Positions 25,484-34,471 of a stretch of DNA of 64,000 nucleotides are shown piece after piece. How positions within the stretch are numbered: position 1 is the first letter of the stretch; every line of letters starts with the position of its first letter. Origin of the DNA: Firmicutes bacterium HGW-Firmicutes-2 (GTDB lineage Bacteria > Bacillota > Clostridia > Lachnospirales > Vallitaleaceae). The position numbers and the translations under genes were made by a program. The notes under the pieces are model-generated. The model saw only the letters and a list, made by a program, of their open reading frames with translations, was not told the origin of the DNA and did not search any database. Location: positions 1 through 64,000 of the forward strand of contig PGZV01000011.1 of NCBI GenBank assembly GCA_002841495.1, read 5' to 3'.

Positions 25484-26097
25484 TAAAACGTCACCTCCCT
25501 AAGACTACTTTCACTTTTCCATAGGGCGTCGTGAGATACAATAATAACGGTGGCATCCAGATTTACGATGTGATTCATAATCAATGCTTTAAGATCATGG
25601 TCAAGACCGGATGTTATTTCATCAAGTAATAGATAAGGTCTCTTAAGAAGAAGGGCAATAATCAATCCGATACGTTGTCTTTCACCACCGGAGAATTCTT
25701 GGATTTGGGTACTTAGAACTTGGTCACCCAATTGGAAAGTCTTGCTAAGCTCAAGAAAATTATCCCTATAATCTTTAATGTGATGATTGATTTTATAAGA
25801 AAATATCTTATCTAGTAATGCTTCTGTTGTTAATGATGGTAGATCTGTATCCTGACTGACGTAGGCGATTTTTTCACGAATGCCTTTTAGATTATGATGA
25901 TTTAATGTCATATCATCCACAATAATATTGCCATTGTCCGGTTTGTCAAATCCTAAAAGAAAACGAATAAGTGTGGTTTTTCCGCTTCCGGAAGATGCAG
26001 ACAGAAGCACTTTTTCTCCGGACTTGATTTCTAGGTTAAAGTCTTTGAAAAGTACTTTATCACCATAACTTTTGCTAATGTCTATGTATTCAATCAT
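25483..26097 (-). CDS. fetA: FetA-type ABC exporter ATPase
   Basis: A 204-residue ATPase, short as in the YbbL/FetA family. Walker A is SASSGSGKTT, the signature FSGGERQR, Walker B YLLLDEI (Glu retained; the usual Pro is replaced by Ile), H-loop SHD. It is transcribed first in the fetAB pair. Divergent from the diguanylate cyclase gene with about 115 bases between. Confidence 0.88.
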   Translation of the reverse strand: MIEYIDISKSYGDKVLFKDFNLEIKSGEKVLLSASSGSGKTTLIRFLLGFDKPDNGNIIVDDMTLNHHNLKGIREKIAYVSQDTDLPSLTTEALLDKIFSYKINHHIKDYRDNFLELSKTFQLGDQVLSTQIQEFSGGERQRIGLIIALLLKRPYLLLDEITSGLDHDLKALIMNHIVNLDATVIIVSHDALWKSESSLREVTF

Positions 26098-26106
26098 AGG
26101 CGCTCC

Positions 26107-26126
26107 TAAGTGTCAAAACTAAGTTT
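26107..26126 (-). repeat. Short fragment matching the palindromic repeat end
   Basis: TAAGTGTCAAAACTAAGTTT resembles the right end of the full element at 62377-62499 read on the opposite strand. At 20 bases the match could be chance, but it ends exactly where other copies do. Confidence 0.35.
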
Positions 26127-26150
26127 GCAGTTACTATTTTTAAGGATGAC

Positions 26151-26179
26151 TTGTTTTATCCCCCATCTGGTTATATAAT
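26151..26179 (+). promoter_or_regulatory. Promoter of the diguanylate cyclase gene
   Basis: TTGTTT (26151-26156), a 17-bp spacer and a perfect TATAAT (26174-26179), about 33 bases before the ATG. Confidence 0.55.
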
Positions 26180-26211
26180 GAACATAAACTAATTGAAGAC
26201 AGGTGGCAGAC

Positions 26212-27969
26212 ATGAATCTATTTAACAAGTATAGCTTATCTTTGATGAATAAAATTATTATAGCATTTGTTACCTATTTTGTAATGGTATTAATCGCATT
26301 TTCCTTAATTGTCATTCTGATTGATCGAGGACAGGTCTTATCTATTTCTAATGATTTTTCTAACGCTATCGCCACAGATAAAGCTAAAACGGTTGAACTT
26401 TGGCTGAATGAAAAAGTCAGTAATGTTAGTACATTGGCTTTGACAAGCGAAGTTCAATCTATGAACCAAGATATTTACCTACCTTTACTTGAGTCAGCCT
26501 TAAGTGATAAAGAGGACATCTATGGTCGCTATTTTATTATTGATCATCAAGGTGTCATGGTTGATACATTGGGTATTAGAAAAAATTTATCAGAGGATTC
26601 TGAGTACAAAATGACCATGGCGGGTGAAGTACCTGTGGTTGTTGCCAAACCTTCTTATGATGATACGTTTAAGCAACCTACTTTTCGCATCATGGTACCA
26701 ATAGAAATTAACGGTAGGGTACGAGGTGTACTGGGTACGACAGTATTACTAAAGGACTTAAGCCAGCTCATATCATCAACAGCCATACAAGAAACTGGTT
26801 TTGCATGGGTGGTGGATGAATACGGTCAGGTCATAAGCCATAAGGATGCCAATCAGGTGTTGAATATGAATATCACGTCTGATGACAATACTGGTTATGA
26901 AGGGTTAGATGACTTGAGTGAGGAACTGAAAGTTAATCGCAAAGGTGTCGCGACTTTTACCAATCCGCAAGGTGAGAAAAATTATGTGACCTATAAAAAT
27001 ATCCCAGGTTCTCCTGGATGGCATGTTATTATAACGCTATATGCTTCAAGTGTGTACAAGACACTTAGAGAATTGTTTGTTTATATGACAGTACTGGTGG
27101 TTATCCTTGGACTCATATCCTATTTGGTAACTTACCTGTTGGCAAAAGACATCACCGATTCAATAAAAAGACTTATTGAAGTCATGAACAAATTTACCAG
27201 TGGTGTCAAAGGTATCCGAGCCAAAGTTGAGTCAAAAGATGAGATTGGTAAGTTATCTCAATCTTTTAATGCGATGGCAGATACAATTGTGGCTCATACC
27301 GATAATGTTGAACAGTTAATTAAAGAGCGTACGCAGATTTTAGCGGATTTGAATTATCAAATCGTAAGTCGAAACAAAGAACTCGGTACGATGAACGAAG
27401 AACTAGAAAAAACCAATGATAAGTTACATGAATTAGCATCTACGGACATGTTGACTGGCCTTTTAAATAGATATCAATTCGTAAGAGAATTACAAAGAAC
27501 GATTGAACTTGTTAATGTAGAAGACGAACAAAACTTTTCCTTACTATTTATTGACTTGGATAACTTCAAGGAATACAACGATACTTTTGGACACGAAATC
27601 GGTGATTTTCTTTTAACGGAGGTGGCAAAAATCCTTAAGGAAAATGTCAGAGAGAATGATATCGTCGGCCGATATGGTGGTGATGAGTTTGTCATTATGC
27701 TAAGACAAGGTACCTATGAGATTGCAAAAGCCATAGCAGAACGTATCCATGGTGCAATACTAGGGCATGATGGCTTTAAGAAAGAGCTTTCTAAGAAGTT
27801 AAATGGAGAAGTGAAAATCATGGGTAAGAACAAGTTATCCAGTTCAATTGGAATCGTCAACTATATGAAGTCTATGAAAATTACAAAAGCAGAAGACCTA
27901 TTGGTCATTGCAGATGAAACCATGTATAAGGCAAAAAAAGCAGGTAAATCCAGAGTTGTCGTTAATTAA
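26212..27969 (+). CDS. Membrane diguanylate cyclase with Cache, HAMP and GGDEF domains
   Basis: A 585-residue receptor that probably makes cyclic di-GMP. The start at 26212 follows AGGTGG. A transmembrane helix (about 12-35) leads to an extracellular double-Cache sensor (FIIDHQGVMVDTLG, ETGFAWVVDEYGQVISHKD, GSPGWHVIITLYASSVYKTL), a second helix (about 290-312), HAMP, a coiled coil, then GGDEF. The active site reads RYGGDEFVIML, intact, preceded by DMLTGLLNRYQF and LFIDLDNFKEYND. A possible inhibitory site (RxxD) is not obvious. The Cache ligand is unknown. Confidence 0.92.
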   Translation: MNLFNKYSLSLMNKIIIAFVTYFVMVLIAFSLIVILIDRGQVLSISNDFSNAIATDKAKTVELWLNEKVSNVSTLALTSEVQSMNQDIYLPLLESALSDKEDIYGRYFIIDHQGVMVDTLGIRKNLSEDSEYKMTMAGEVPVVVAKPSYDDTFKQPTFRIMVPIEINGRVRGVLGTTVLLKDLSQLISSTAIQETGFAWVVDEYGQVISHKDANQVLNMNITSDDNTGYEGLDDLSEELKVNRKGVATFTNPQGEKNYVTYKNIPGSPGWHVIITLYASSVYKTLRELFVYMTVLVVILGLISYLVTYLLAKDITDSIKRLIEVMNKFTSGVKGIRAKVESKDEIGKLSQSFNAMADTIVAHTDNVEQLIKERTQILADLNYQIVSRNKELGTMNEELEKTNDKLHELASTDMLTGLLNRYQFVRELQRTIELVNVEDEQNFSLLFIDLDNFKEYNDTFGHEIGDFLLTEVAKILKENVRENDIVGRYGGDEFVIMLRQGTYEIAKAIAERIHGAILGHDGFKKELSKKLNGEVKIMGKNKLSSSIGIVNYMKSMKITKAEDLLVIADETMYKAKKAGKSRVVVN

Positions 27970-27983
27970 AATTTGTAGTCTAT

Positions 27984-28033
27984 AAAAAGGCCGTCCTATT
28001 CCATACGATGAAATGGAATAGGACGGCCTTTTT
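27984..28033. terminator. Bidirectional terminator between cyclase and nadE
   Basis: A stem of about 21 bp (AAAAAGGCCGTCCTATTCCA and its complement) with A and T runs at the base serves two convergent genes. Confidence 0.88.
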
Positions 28034-28070
28034 AACTGGAAAATACTTAAATTAAAGGAATTAGAAGTCA

Positions 28071-30002
28071 TTAAAGTGATTCGATTTCCATGAGCCAAGA
28101 ACGTACAACCCCATCGCTTGGCATACGCCAATCACCACGAGGGGAGAGATTAATGGAACCGACTTTTGGACCGTCCGGCATACAGGATCGTTTAAATTGT
28201 TGGCTGAAAAATCTTTTGTAAAAAACAATCAACCACTTTTTAACGGTCGCCTCTGTATAAAGCTCATAAAAAGCCATATTGGCTAAGTAATAGATCTTTG
28301 AGGGTGAGAAGCCAAAACGAACACAGTAATAAAGGAAAAAATCGTGTAATTCATAAGGTCCAATCAAATCTTCGGTTTTTTGTGAGATAGAGCCATCGGT
28401 GTCAGGAGGTAAAAGCTCAGGGCTTACAGGTGTATCCAGCACATCCAATAAAACGTTTTTGGCAGATTCAGGGGTTTTGTGGTGAGCGACCCAGTTAACC
28501 AAGTATCTGACTAAAGTTTTGGGAATGGATGCATTCACCGCATACATGGACATATGGTCACCATTGTAAGTAGCAAACCCGAGTGCCAATTCAGACAAAT
28601 CACCGGTCCCTACAACGATGCCATTTGCCTTATTAGCGTAATCCATTAAGATTTGTGTACGCTCACGCGCTTGGGTGTTTTCATAAGTGACATCGTGGAT
28701 ATTCGGGTCATGTCCGATATCAAGAAAATGTCTTAGGCAGGCTTCTTTTATGGATATTTCTTTTAATGTGCAACCAAGTTGTAGAATCAAGTCACAAGCA
28801 TTTCTGTATGTTCGATCCGTGGTACCAAAGCCGGGCATGGTTATGGCTATAATATTTTTAGGGTCCATATTTAACAAGTTAAAAGTATGCATACATACAA
28901 GTAAGGCCAAGGTGGAATCTAAGCCACCGGATACACCGATAATAACAGTTTGACAGCCGATATGTTCCAGCCTTTTAGCAAGGCCAATGGATTGAATGTT
29001 AAAGATTTCTTCACATCGAACATGTAATTTTTCAGGGTCTGTCGGAACAAACGGATGGGGATCTACATAGCGATTTACCTGAAGGGGCTTAAAGCTGTTA
29101 TGATAGGGGCAAACTGTATATTTTAATAAGTCATTTTGATACCCATCTGCATAGATACCCATTTTTCGTCGATCACTTAAGAGACGTTCAAGATCAATAT
29201 CACTGACGACCAATTGATTCTCCATGACAAACCGGGTGCTTTTTGATAATAAAGTTCCGTTTTCATAGATAAGACATTGACCGCCAAAAACAAGATCTGT
29301 TGTTGACTCACCATAGCCAGAGGAAGCGTAAACATAACCGGCGATTGTTTTTGCAGATTGACTGGAAATGAGGGATTGTCTATATTCGCTTTTTCCGACA
29401 AGATCATTGCTGGCAGAAGGATTGAAGATTAAGGTAGCACCGGCCACAGCCATAGATCCGCTTGGTGGATTTGGCACCCATAAGTCTTCACAGATCTCAA
29501 TGCCAAATATAGCCTCTGGGAAATCACGATGCTGGTAAAGCATATTCACTCCAATAGGCACATGAACAGAATCTATAAGATACTGGTTCTGACTTAGGTT
29601 ATGGCCTTGTTCGAACCATCTTTTTTCATAGAATTCACTATAGTTTGGAATATGGGTTTTGACAGTAATTCCGATAATAGCACCTTGACTTATCACTACT
29701 GCACAATTATAAAGAGCGTTACCCACAGCCAATGGCGCGCCAACAATGATGGTGATATCAAGTGTCTCTGTTTCTTTTTTTAGCCGAATCAGTTGTTCTA
29801 CAACTTGGTCCTGCAAATGTTTTTGCATAAACAAATCGCCACAGGTATAACCTGTAATTGACAATTCGGGTAACACCAAAATAGAAACATCCTGATGAAC
29901 CGCTTTTACGGTCAACTCAATTATTTGGTTTGTATTATGTTCACAGTCAGCCACTTTGGTTAATAAAGTAGCTGCACCAACACGTAGAAATCCATTTGTC
30001 AT
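28071..30002 (-). CDS. nadE: Glutamine-dependent NAD+ synthetase
   Basis: A 643-residue two-domain enzyme making NAD+ from deamido-NAD+. The N-terminal nitrilase-type glutaminase (1-about 290) has Glu 46 (LVLPELSITGY), Lys in TVKTHIPNYSEFYEKRWF and Cys in FGIEICEDLW. The C-terminal synthetase has the PP-loop GVSGGLDSTLALL, AITMPGFGTTDRTYRNA and GTGDLSELALGFATYNGDHM. The large, clostridial form ends PRGDWRMPSDGVVRSWL. AAAGGAT precedes the ATG. Confidence 0.94.
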   Translation of the reverse strand: MTNGFLRVGAATLLTKVADCEHNTNQIIELTVKAVHQDVSILVLPELSITGYTCGDLFMQKHLQDQVVEQLIRLKKETETLDITIIVGAPLAVGNALYNCAVVISQGAIIGITVKTHIPNYSEFYEKRWFEQGHNLSQNQYLIDSVHVPIGVNMLYQHRDFPEAIFGIEICEDLWVPNPPSGSMAVAGATLIFNPSASNDLVGKSEYRQSLISSQSAKTIAGYVYASSGYGESTTDLVFGGQCLIYENGTLLSKSTRFVMENQLVVSDIDLERLLSDRRKMGIYADGYQNDLLKYTVCPYHNSFKPLQVNRYVDPHPFVPTDPEKLHVRCEEIFNIQSIGLAKRLEHIGCQTVIIGVSGGLDSTLALLVCMHTFNLLNMDPKNIIAITMPGFGTTDRTYRNACDLILQLGCTLKEISIKEACLRHFLDIGHDPNIHDVTYENTQARERTQILMDYANKANGIVVGTGDLSELALGFATYNGDHMSMYAVNASIPKTLVRYLVNWVAHHKTPESAKNVLLDVLDTPVSPELLPPDTDGSISQKTEDLIGPYELHDFFLYYCVRFGFSPSKIYYLANMAFYELYTEATVKKWLIVFYKRFFSQQFKRSCMPDGPKVGSINLSPRGDWRMPSDGVVRSWLMEIESL

Positions 30003-30082
30003 TTTAATATCCTTTCATTTTCCGTATATAGGCTCATTTTATCACAAATCCATGTCAAATAGTCAATTTAACAACAATAATC

Positions 30083-30111
30083 TTGTAATTATATTCAATA
30101 TTATGTAGAAT
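30083..30111 (+). promoter_or_regulatory. Promoter of the mgsA-comEA operon
   Basis: TTGTAA (30083-30088), 17-bp spacer, TAGAAT (30106-30111). AAAGAGGTG follows at once, serving the short leader frame at 30126. Confidence 0.5.
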
Positions 30112-30125
30112 AAAGAGGTGTGTAA

Positions 30126-30164
30126 ATGAAAAAATCAACAGCATACAGATGGAGGCTTAAATGA
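30126..30164 (+). CDS. Possible 12-residue leader peptide before mgsA
   Basis: An ATG with a well-placed AGAGGTG opens a 12-codon frame (MKKSTAYRWRLK) whose TGA overlaps the mgsA ATG (ATGA). It lies in the 5' leader and would couple translation into mgsA. It could also be chance, since mgsA has its own GGAGG inside the small frame. Confidence 0.35.
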   Translation: MKKSTAYRWRLK

Positions 30165-30619
30165 ACCAAGATTACAAGATGCATATTCAAAAGAAGATTG
30201 CTTTGGTGGCCCACGATAATAGAAAAAAAGATCTTATGAATTGGGTTCAAATTAATAGAGAGGCCTTAAGTACCCATTTTTTATATGCAACTGGTACAAC
30301 CGGTCATATTATTGCGGAGAAAACCGGCTTACCAGTCAGAACTTTTAAGAGTGGCCCTTTAGGTGGTGATCAACAAATAGGTGCTAAAATCATTGAAGGC
30401 GAAATAGACTTTATGATATTTTTCTGGGATCCTCTTGAAGCTCAACCACATGATCCGGATGTGAAGGCATTGCTTCGGATAGCTGTTTTATACGATGTAC
30501 CGATTGCTATGAATTATGCAACAGCTGATTTTATTTTTTCATCCGAATTAATGAATAAACCCTATGATCGATTGGTTATTGATTATACAAAACGTTTAAA
30601 AAGACATATAGAATTATAA
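30161..30619 (+). CDS. mgsA: Methylglyoxal synthase
   Basis: A 152-residue enzyme converting dihydroxyacetone phosphate to methylglyoxal and phosphate, a bypass of lower glycolysis. The motifs are complete: IALVAHDNRKKDL, LYATGTTGHIIAEKTGL, the phosphate loop SGPLGGDQQIGA and FFWDPLEAQPHDPDVKALLR, with the catalytic Asp in the GGDQQ segment. ATGGAGG lies before the ATG. First full gene of a run reaching holA. Confidence 0.95.
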   Translation: MNQDYKMHIQKKIALVAHDNRKKDLMNWVQINREALSTHFLYATGTTGHIIAEKTGLPVRTFKSGPLGGDQQIGAKIIEGEIDFMIFFWDPLEAQPHDPDVKALLRIAVLYDVPIAMNYATADFIFSSELMNKPYDRLVIDYTKRLKRHIEL

Positions 30620-30651
30620 ATAGAGATAAAAGTGTTTACTGAGGGGTTATT

Positions 30652-31224
30652 ATGAAATCTAAATGGGTATATAGTGGGATAATCTTACTGGTCGTCCTTC
30701 TGTCTGGATTGTTCTATATGGGGCAAATCAATAAAGAAGATGGCATACGTATTGAAACTGAAAAATCAAGTAAAGCGGTTGATGATGATCAAGAGGTCTT
30801 TGAAACCGTAAATAAAATCTATATTCATCTGTATGGTGCTGTAAAAAATCCGGATGTTTATGAGGTAAGTGAAGATGCGCGTCTTTTTGAAGTCATCAAA
30901 ATAGCAGGAGGACTTTTGGAAGATGCAGCTAAAGGATCCGTTAACCTTGCTCGTAAGGTTGTGGATGGTGAGCAAATATATGTAGCCTTTGAAGGCGATG
31001 AACAATCAGCTTATGCGATGGATACTATACAAGGAAAAGTGAGTCTGAATCAAGGTACTAAAGAACAGTTAATGACTTTAACAGGTATCGGTGAAGTGAG
31101 GGCGAGTGCTATTATTAAGCATCGGACTCAAAAAGGACCGTTTATAAAAATCGAAGATATCATGTTGGTTGAAGGTATTAAGGAAGCCATGTTTGAAAAA
31201 ATAAAAGATGACATAGGTTTATAG
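30652..31224 (+). CDS. comEA: ComEA-type DNA-binding protein
   Basis: A 190-residue surface protein for DNA uptake. An N-terminal membrane anchor (about 5-25) leads to an SLBB domain (IYIHLYGAVKNPDVYEVSED, LARKVVDGEQIYVAFEG) and a C-terminal helix-hairpin-helix pair (LNQGTKEQLMTLTGIGEVRA, then IIKHRTQKGPFIKIEDIMLV). ComEA binds double-stranded DNA and feeds the ComEC channel, whose gene lies four genes downstream in the same direction. Confidence 0.9.
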   Translation: MKSKWVYSGIILLVVLLSGLFYMGQINKEDGIRIETEKSSKAVDDDQEVFETVNKIYIHLYGAVKNPDVYEVSEDARLFEVIKIAGGLLEDAAKGSVNLARKVVDGEQIYVAFEGDEQSAYAMDTIQGKVSLNQGTKEQLMTLTGIGEVRASAIIKHRTQKGPFIKIEDIMLVEGIKEAMFEKIKDDIGL

Positions 31225-31235
31225 TGGGGTGAAAG

Positions 31236-31928
31236 ATGAGTAAAAAAATATTAGTAGTAGACGATGAAAAATTAATAGTAAAAGGTATTAAATATGGTTT
31301 AGATCAAGACGGTTATGAAGTGGATGTGTCCTACGATGGAGAAGATGCTTTATCTCACGCTAAAGCGAATGATTACGACTTAATTATATTGGATGTGATG
31401 TTGCCTAAAATGGATGGTGTTGCTGTTTGTCAGCAAATTAGAGAGTTTTCCAAAGTGCCGATTATTATGCTAACTGCAAAAGGTGATGATATGGACAAAA
31501 TTCTGGGACTGGAATACGGTGCAGATGACTACATGACCAAGCCTTTTAATATATTGGAGTTAAAAGCAAGGATTAAGGCAATTATTAGACGTTCCGGGTT
31601 CAAAGGTGAAACCCAGACAGAAGAATATAAAGTGCTTAAGTCAGGTGAAATTAAGTTAGAAGTTGAAAGCAGAAGGGTTTACGTTAAAGAGGGCGAGGTG
31701 AACCTGACGGCTAAGGAATTCGACTTGTTAGAATTATTCATCACCCACCCGAATAAAGTTTATAGCAGGGAGAATCTACTGAATGTGGTCTGGGGCTACG
31801 ATTATCCTGGGGATGTCAGAACAGTCGATGTTCATGTTAGAAGACTACGTGAAAAGGTTGAACCTAATCCCAGTGAACCGACTTACATACATACAAAATG
31901 GGGAGTGGGCTATTATTATCAACATTAG
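31236..31928 (+). CDS. OmpR/PhoB-family response regulator
   Basis: A 230-residue regulator. The receiver domain has the acidic pair (VVDDEK), phospho-acceptor Asp 53 (LIILDVMLP), Thr 80 and Lys 102 (TKPF). The C-terminal winged helix ends VDVHVRRLREKVEPNPSEPT, then IHTKWGVGYYYQ, as in PhoB/WalR types. GGGGTGAAAG precedes the ATG. Its partner kinase follows with no gap. The stimulus is unknown. Confidence 0.93.
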   Translation: MSKKILVVDDEKLIVKGIKYGLDQDGYEVDVSYDGEDALSHAKANDYDLIILDVMLPKMDGVAVCQQIREFSKVPIIMLTAKGDDMDKILGLEYGADDYMTKPFNILELKARIKAIIRRSGFKGETQTEEYKVLKSGEIKLEVESRRVYVKEGEVNLTAKEFDLLELFITHPNKVYSRENLLNVVWGYDYPGDVRTVDVHVRRLREKVEPNPSEPTYIHTKWGVGYYYQH

Positions 31929-33339
31929 ATTTAAGATTATAAAAAGTATAAGAACAAAGTTGTTTGTATCTTTGGTAGCGATAGGGATATTGCCTTTATT
32001 TATTTTAACCGTTTCTATCCTTTCATCCGTTAGAAACTACAGTCAAAATGAAAAGAAAACAGAGATGTTACGACATGCAAATACCATTAGTACCAATTTA
32101 AGTCGTCGAGATTATTTTGATAATGTTGAGGATGTGAACTATCTGGATAATATTCAATCCATCATAACAGATCGTTTTCTTATTATGAACAGTGATGGTC
32201 AAGTTATTTACGATTCTAATCATTTTGACGAAGGTAAGCTAAATAGTTCTCAGCCGGTACTGAAAGTCTTACAAGGAACTTCAACAAACATTATTGATGA
32301 GGATAAGAAACTCAATACGGTGAGAATATATACACCTATATATGATAGTGACCATCAGACAGTCATTGGTGTTACGATGTTAAGTGGCCAATATGATCTG
32401 ATTGAAACGACGATTTCTAGGATGCGCAATATGGCCTATCTTCTTATTGTTGGGATTTCCTTAATTATCCTGATTTTGAATTTTTATTTTTCGGGCCTGT
32501 TAACAAAACCCTTTCGAGAGTTCGTTAATCATCTCAAAAGAGTTTCAGAAGGACATATTGATGAAAGAATTGACGTTCGTGGCAATTATGAAATAGAAGA
32601 AATTGGTGTTGCATTTAATGAGATGCTCACCACGATGGAAGAGATAGATGAGTCCAGGCAAAGGTTTGTTGCCAATGTATCTCATGAATTAAAAACACCA
32701 CTCAGTTCTATGAAAGTTTTGGCAGAATCACTCCTATATCAAGAAGATGTTCCTAATGAGCTTTATAAAGAATTCATGGAAGACATCAATGCAGAAATCA
32801 ATCGTGAAACAAAGATTATTAATGATTTACTCACCTTGGTAACATTGGATAAAAAAGAAAGCTATCTGAATATTGATAACACGAATATAAATAATCTGGT
32901 TGAACAGGTTATGCGGATGCTTAAGCCGATTGCAGATAAAAAAGAAGTGATTCTGGAAATCGAAAGTTACCGTGAGGTGTTTGCAGAAGTAGATGAAACC
33001 AAAATGTACTTGGTGTTTATGAATCTTATTGAAAACAGTATAAAATATAACAATGAATATGGAAAAGTCACAGTGACCATCAATGCCGACCACAGAGATT
33101 TAAATATCCAGATTATGGATACTGGCGTAGGTATCCCACCTGAAAGCGTTGATAAAGTTTTTCAAAGATTTTATAGGGTTGATAAGACAAGATCGAGGGA
33201 TACGGGTGGTACCGGATTAGGCCTTAGTATAGTCAGTAAGACGATTCTACTTCATGGTGGCAGTATCAAGTGCATCAGTGAAGAAGGTGTCGGAACTACT
33301 TTTATAATACGTTTACCATTATCTCAGACAATGAAATAA
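31912..33339 (+). CDS. Sensor histidine kinase, PhoR/ResE-like
   Basis: Partner of the response regulator, about 475 residues. TM1 (SLVAIGILPLFILTVSIL), an extracellular sensor of about 150 residues, TM2 (YLLIVGISLIILILNFYF), HAMP, then HisKA (FVANVSHELKTPLSSMKVLA, phospho-His) and HATPase (FMNLIENSIKYNN, DTGVGIPPES, TGGTGLGLSI). The start is unclear: no ATG, GTG or TTG lies in frame between an ATG inside the previous gene (31783-31834) and TTG 31960. GGGGAG at 31900-31905 is six bases before ATT 31912 and nine before ATT 31915, so a non-standard ATT start overlapping the previous gene is plausible. Confidence 0.85.
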   Translation: MIINIRFKIIKSIRTKLFVSLVAIGILPLFILTVSILSSVRNYSQNEKKTEMLRHANTISTNLSRRDYFDNVEDVNYLDNIQSIITDRFLIMNSDGQVIYDSNHFDEGKLNSSQPVLKVLQGTSTNIIDEDKKLNTVRIYTPIYDSDHQTVIGVTMLSGQYDLIETTISRMRNMAYLLIVGISLIILILNFYFSGLLTKPFREFVNHLKRVSEGHIDERIDVRGNYEIEEIGVAFNEMLTTMEEIDESRQRFVANVSHELKTPLSSMKVLAESLLYQEDVPNELYKEFMEDINAEINRETKIINDLLTLVTLDKKESYLNIDNTNINNLVEQVMRMLKPIADKKEVILEIESYREVFAEVDETKMYLVFMNLIENSIKYNNEYGKVTVTINADHRDLNIQIMDTGVGIPPESVDKVFQRFYRVDKTRSRDTGGTGLGLSIVSKTILLHGGSIKCISEEGVGTTFIIRLPLSQTMK

Positions 33340-33471
33340 GAGTGGCTATCAGATATTATAAATGAGAATTCATATAATATTAATAGTTAGGACGCATAAC
33401 TGAAATATGTATTCGTTATGATGAGCGGTATCGAAGTTGAGGATATAATACAGTGGACGGAAGGTGAACTT

Positions 33472-34419
33472 ATGAGACGTGTATTAGTCGCTGTCATTTT
33501 ACTTGTATTGATTTTTACGAGTTGTAGACCGGAAATTGAAGAAGTGACAATGGATAACAAAGACGAAGTTCTATTGGTTTATTTAGTGAATGGCGAAAAG
33601 GATGAATTAGTAGCTTATGAGGTAAAAGCTGATTCAAATAATATAACCAGCCAGATAGAGCAGGTCCTTGATGTTTTAAGCACAGGTGCTGCTTCGGAGA
33701 AATTATTACCTACCATACCAAAAGAACTGACCATAGATCAGATAGAAATTCGTGAAGGCAATATTATCATTAACATGCCGGTTGACATTAAAGATATGGA
33801 ACAGATTGATTTTCTTTTATGTAGAACATCTTTAATTAGGAGTTTGACATCTATTGAAGCGGTTGCATCCATTGAATTCTATGTAGATGGATTGCCCCTT
33901 AAAGACAGCAGTGGTAAAGTCTATGGACCATTCTATAAGTCAGATGTAATTGTTGATATGGAATCTCAAAATGAAGTGGTCAAGACCATGGATATGAATC
34001 TATATTTTCCGGATCAAAAAGGAGAATTTCTAATTTCTGTCACACGGGAAGTTGGTATTAAACCCAACGAGAGTATTGAAGAACGTATTATTAAAGAGCT
34101 TATGTTGCCACCTCAGGGTTACAATCTGATAAGCTTAATACCGGAAAAAACGGTTGTAAAAAGTATTTATGTAGACCAAGGCATTTGCTACATTGACTTT
34201 AATGAAGCTTTTAGGACGGATCATATCGGTGGATCAACCAGTGAAGTCATGAGCATATATGCCATCGTTAATAGTCTGACGGATTTACCGAATATCAATA
34301 AAGTTCAGTTTCTAATAGAAGGTAAGAAATCAGAGAGTTTTACCGGCCATATACAATTTGATGGTTTATTTGAACAAAGTTTAGACCTCGTTAGTAAGGA
34401 AAATAAAATCAAGGAATAA
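33472..34419 (+). CDS. GerMN-domain lipoprotein
   Basis: A 315-residue lipoprotein; start 33472 follows GGAAGGTG and yields a proper signal with lipobox IFTSC (lipid Cys about 17). Two tandem GerMN repeats are seen (about 35-150 and 170-300), marked by IEVREGN-like strands and the second by VYVDQGICYIDFNEAFRTDH-type sequence (here IYVDQGICYIDFNEAF), then EVMSIYAIVNSLTDLPNINK. GerM proteins act in spore formation and germination; similar domains also occur beside two-component systems (LpqB-like). Here the neighbour is a PhoR-like kinase, suggesting an envelope signalling role. Confidence 0.83.
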   Translation: MRRVLVAVILLVLIFTSCRPEIEEVTMDNKDEVLLVYLVNGEKDELVAYEVKADSNNITSQIEQVLDVLSTGAASEKLLPTIPKELTIDQIEIREGNIIINMPVDIKDMEQIDFLLCRTSLIRSLTSIEAVASIEFYVDGLPLKDSSGKVYGPFYKSDVIVDMESQNEVVKTMDMNLYFPDQKGEFLISVTREVGIKPNESIEERIIKELMLPPQGYNLISLIPEKTVVKSIYVDQGICYIDFNEAFRTDHIGGSTSEVMSIYAIVNSLTDLPNINKVQFLIEGKKSESFTGHIQFDGLFEQSLDLVSKENKIKE

Positions 34420-34471
34420 ATAGCTTTGTTATTGATAATAATAGGATAGATTCAAAGTATAGGAGATAATC

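Noticed and set aside
24707-26097. Amino acid or drug ABC exporter in place of FetAB
   Set aside because: The permease has the UPF0014 sequence pattern and the ATPase the short YbbL form; other ABC families do not fit.
26203-26211. GTG start nine bases upstream for the diguanylate cyclase
   Set aside because: That GTG lies within the ribosome-binding site AGGTGG of the ATG at 26212.
31783-31911. Histidine kinase start at ATG 31783
   Set aside because: It would add over 40 residues encoded by the conserved end of the regulator gene and has no ribosome site.
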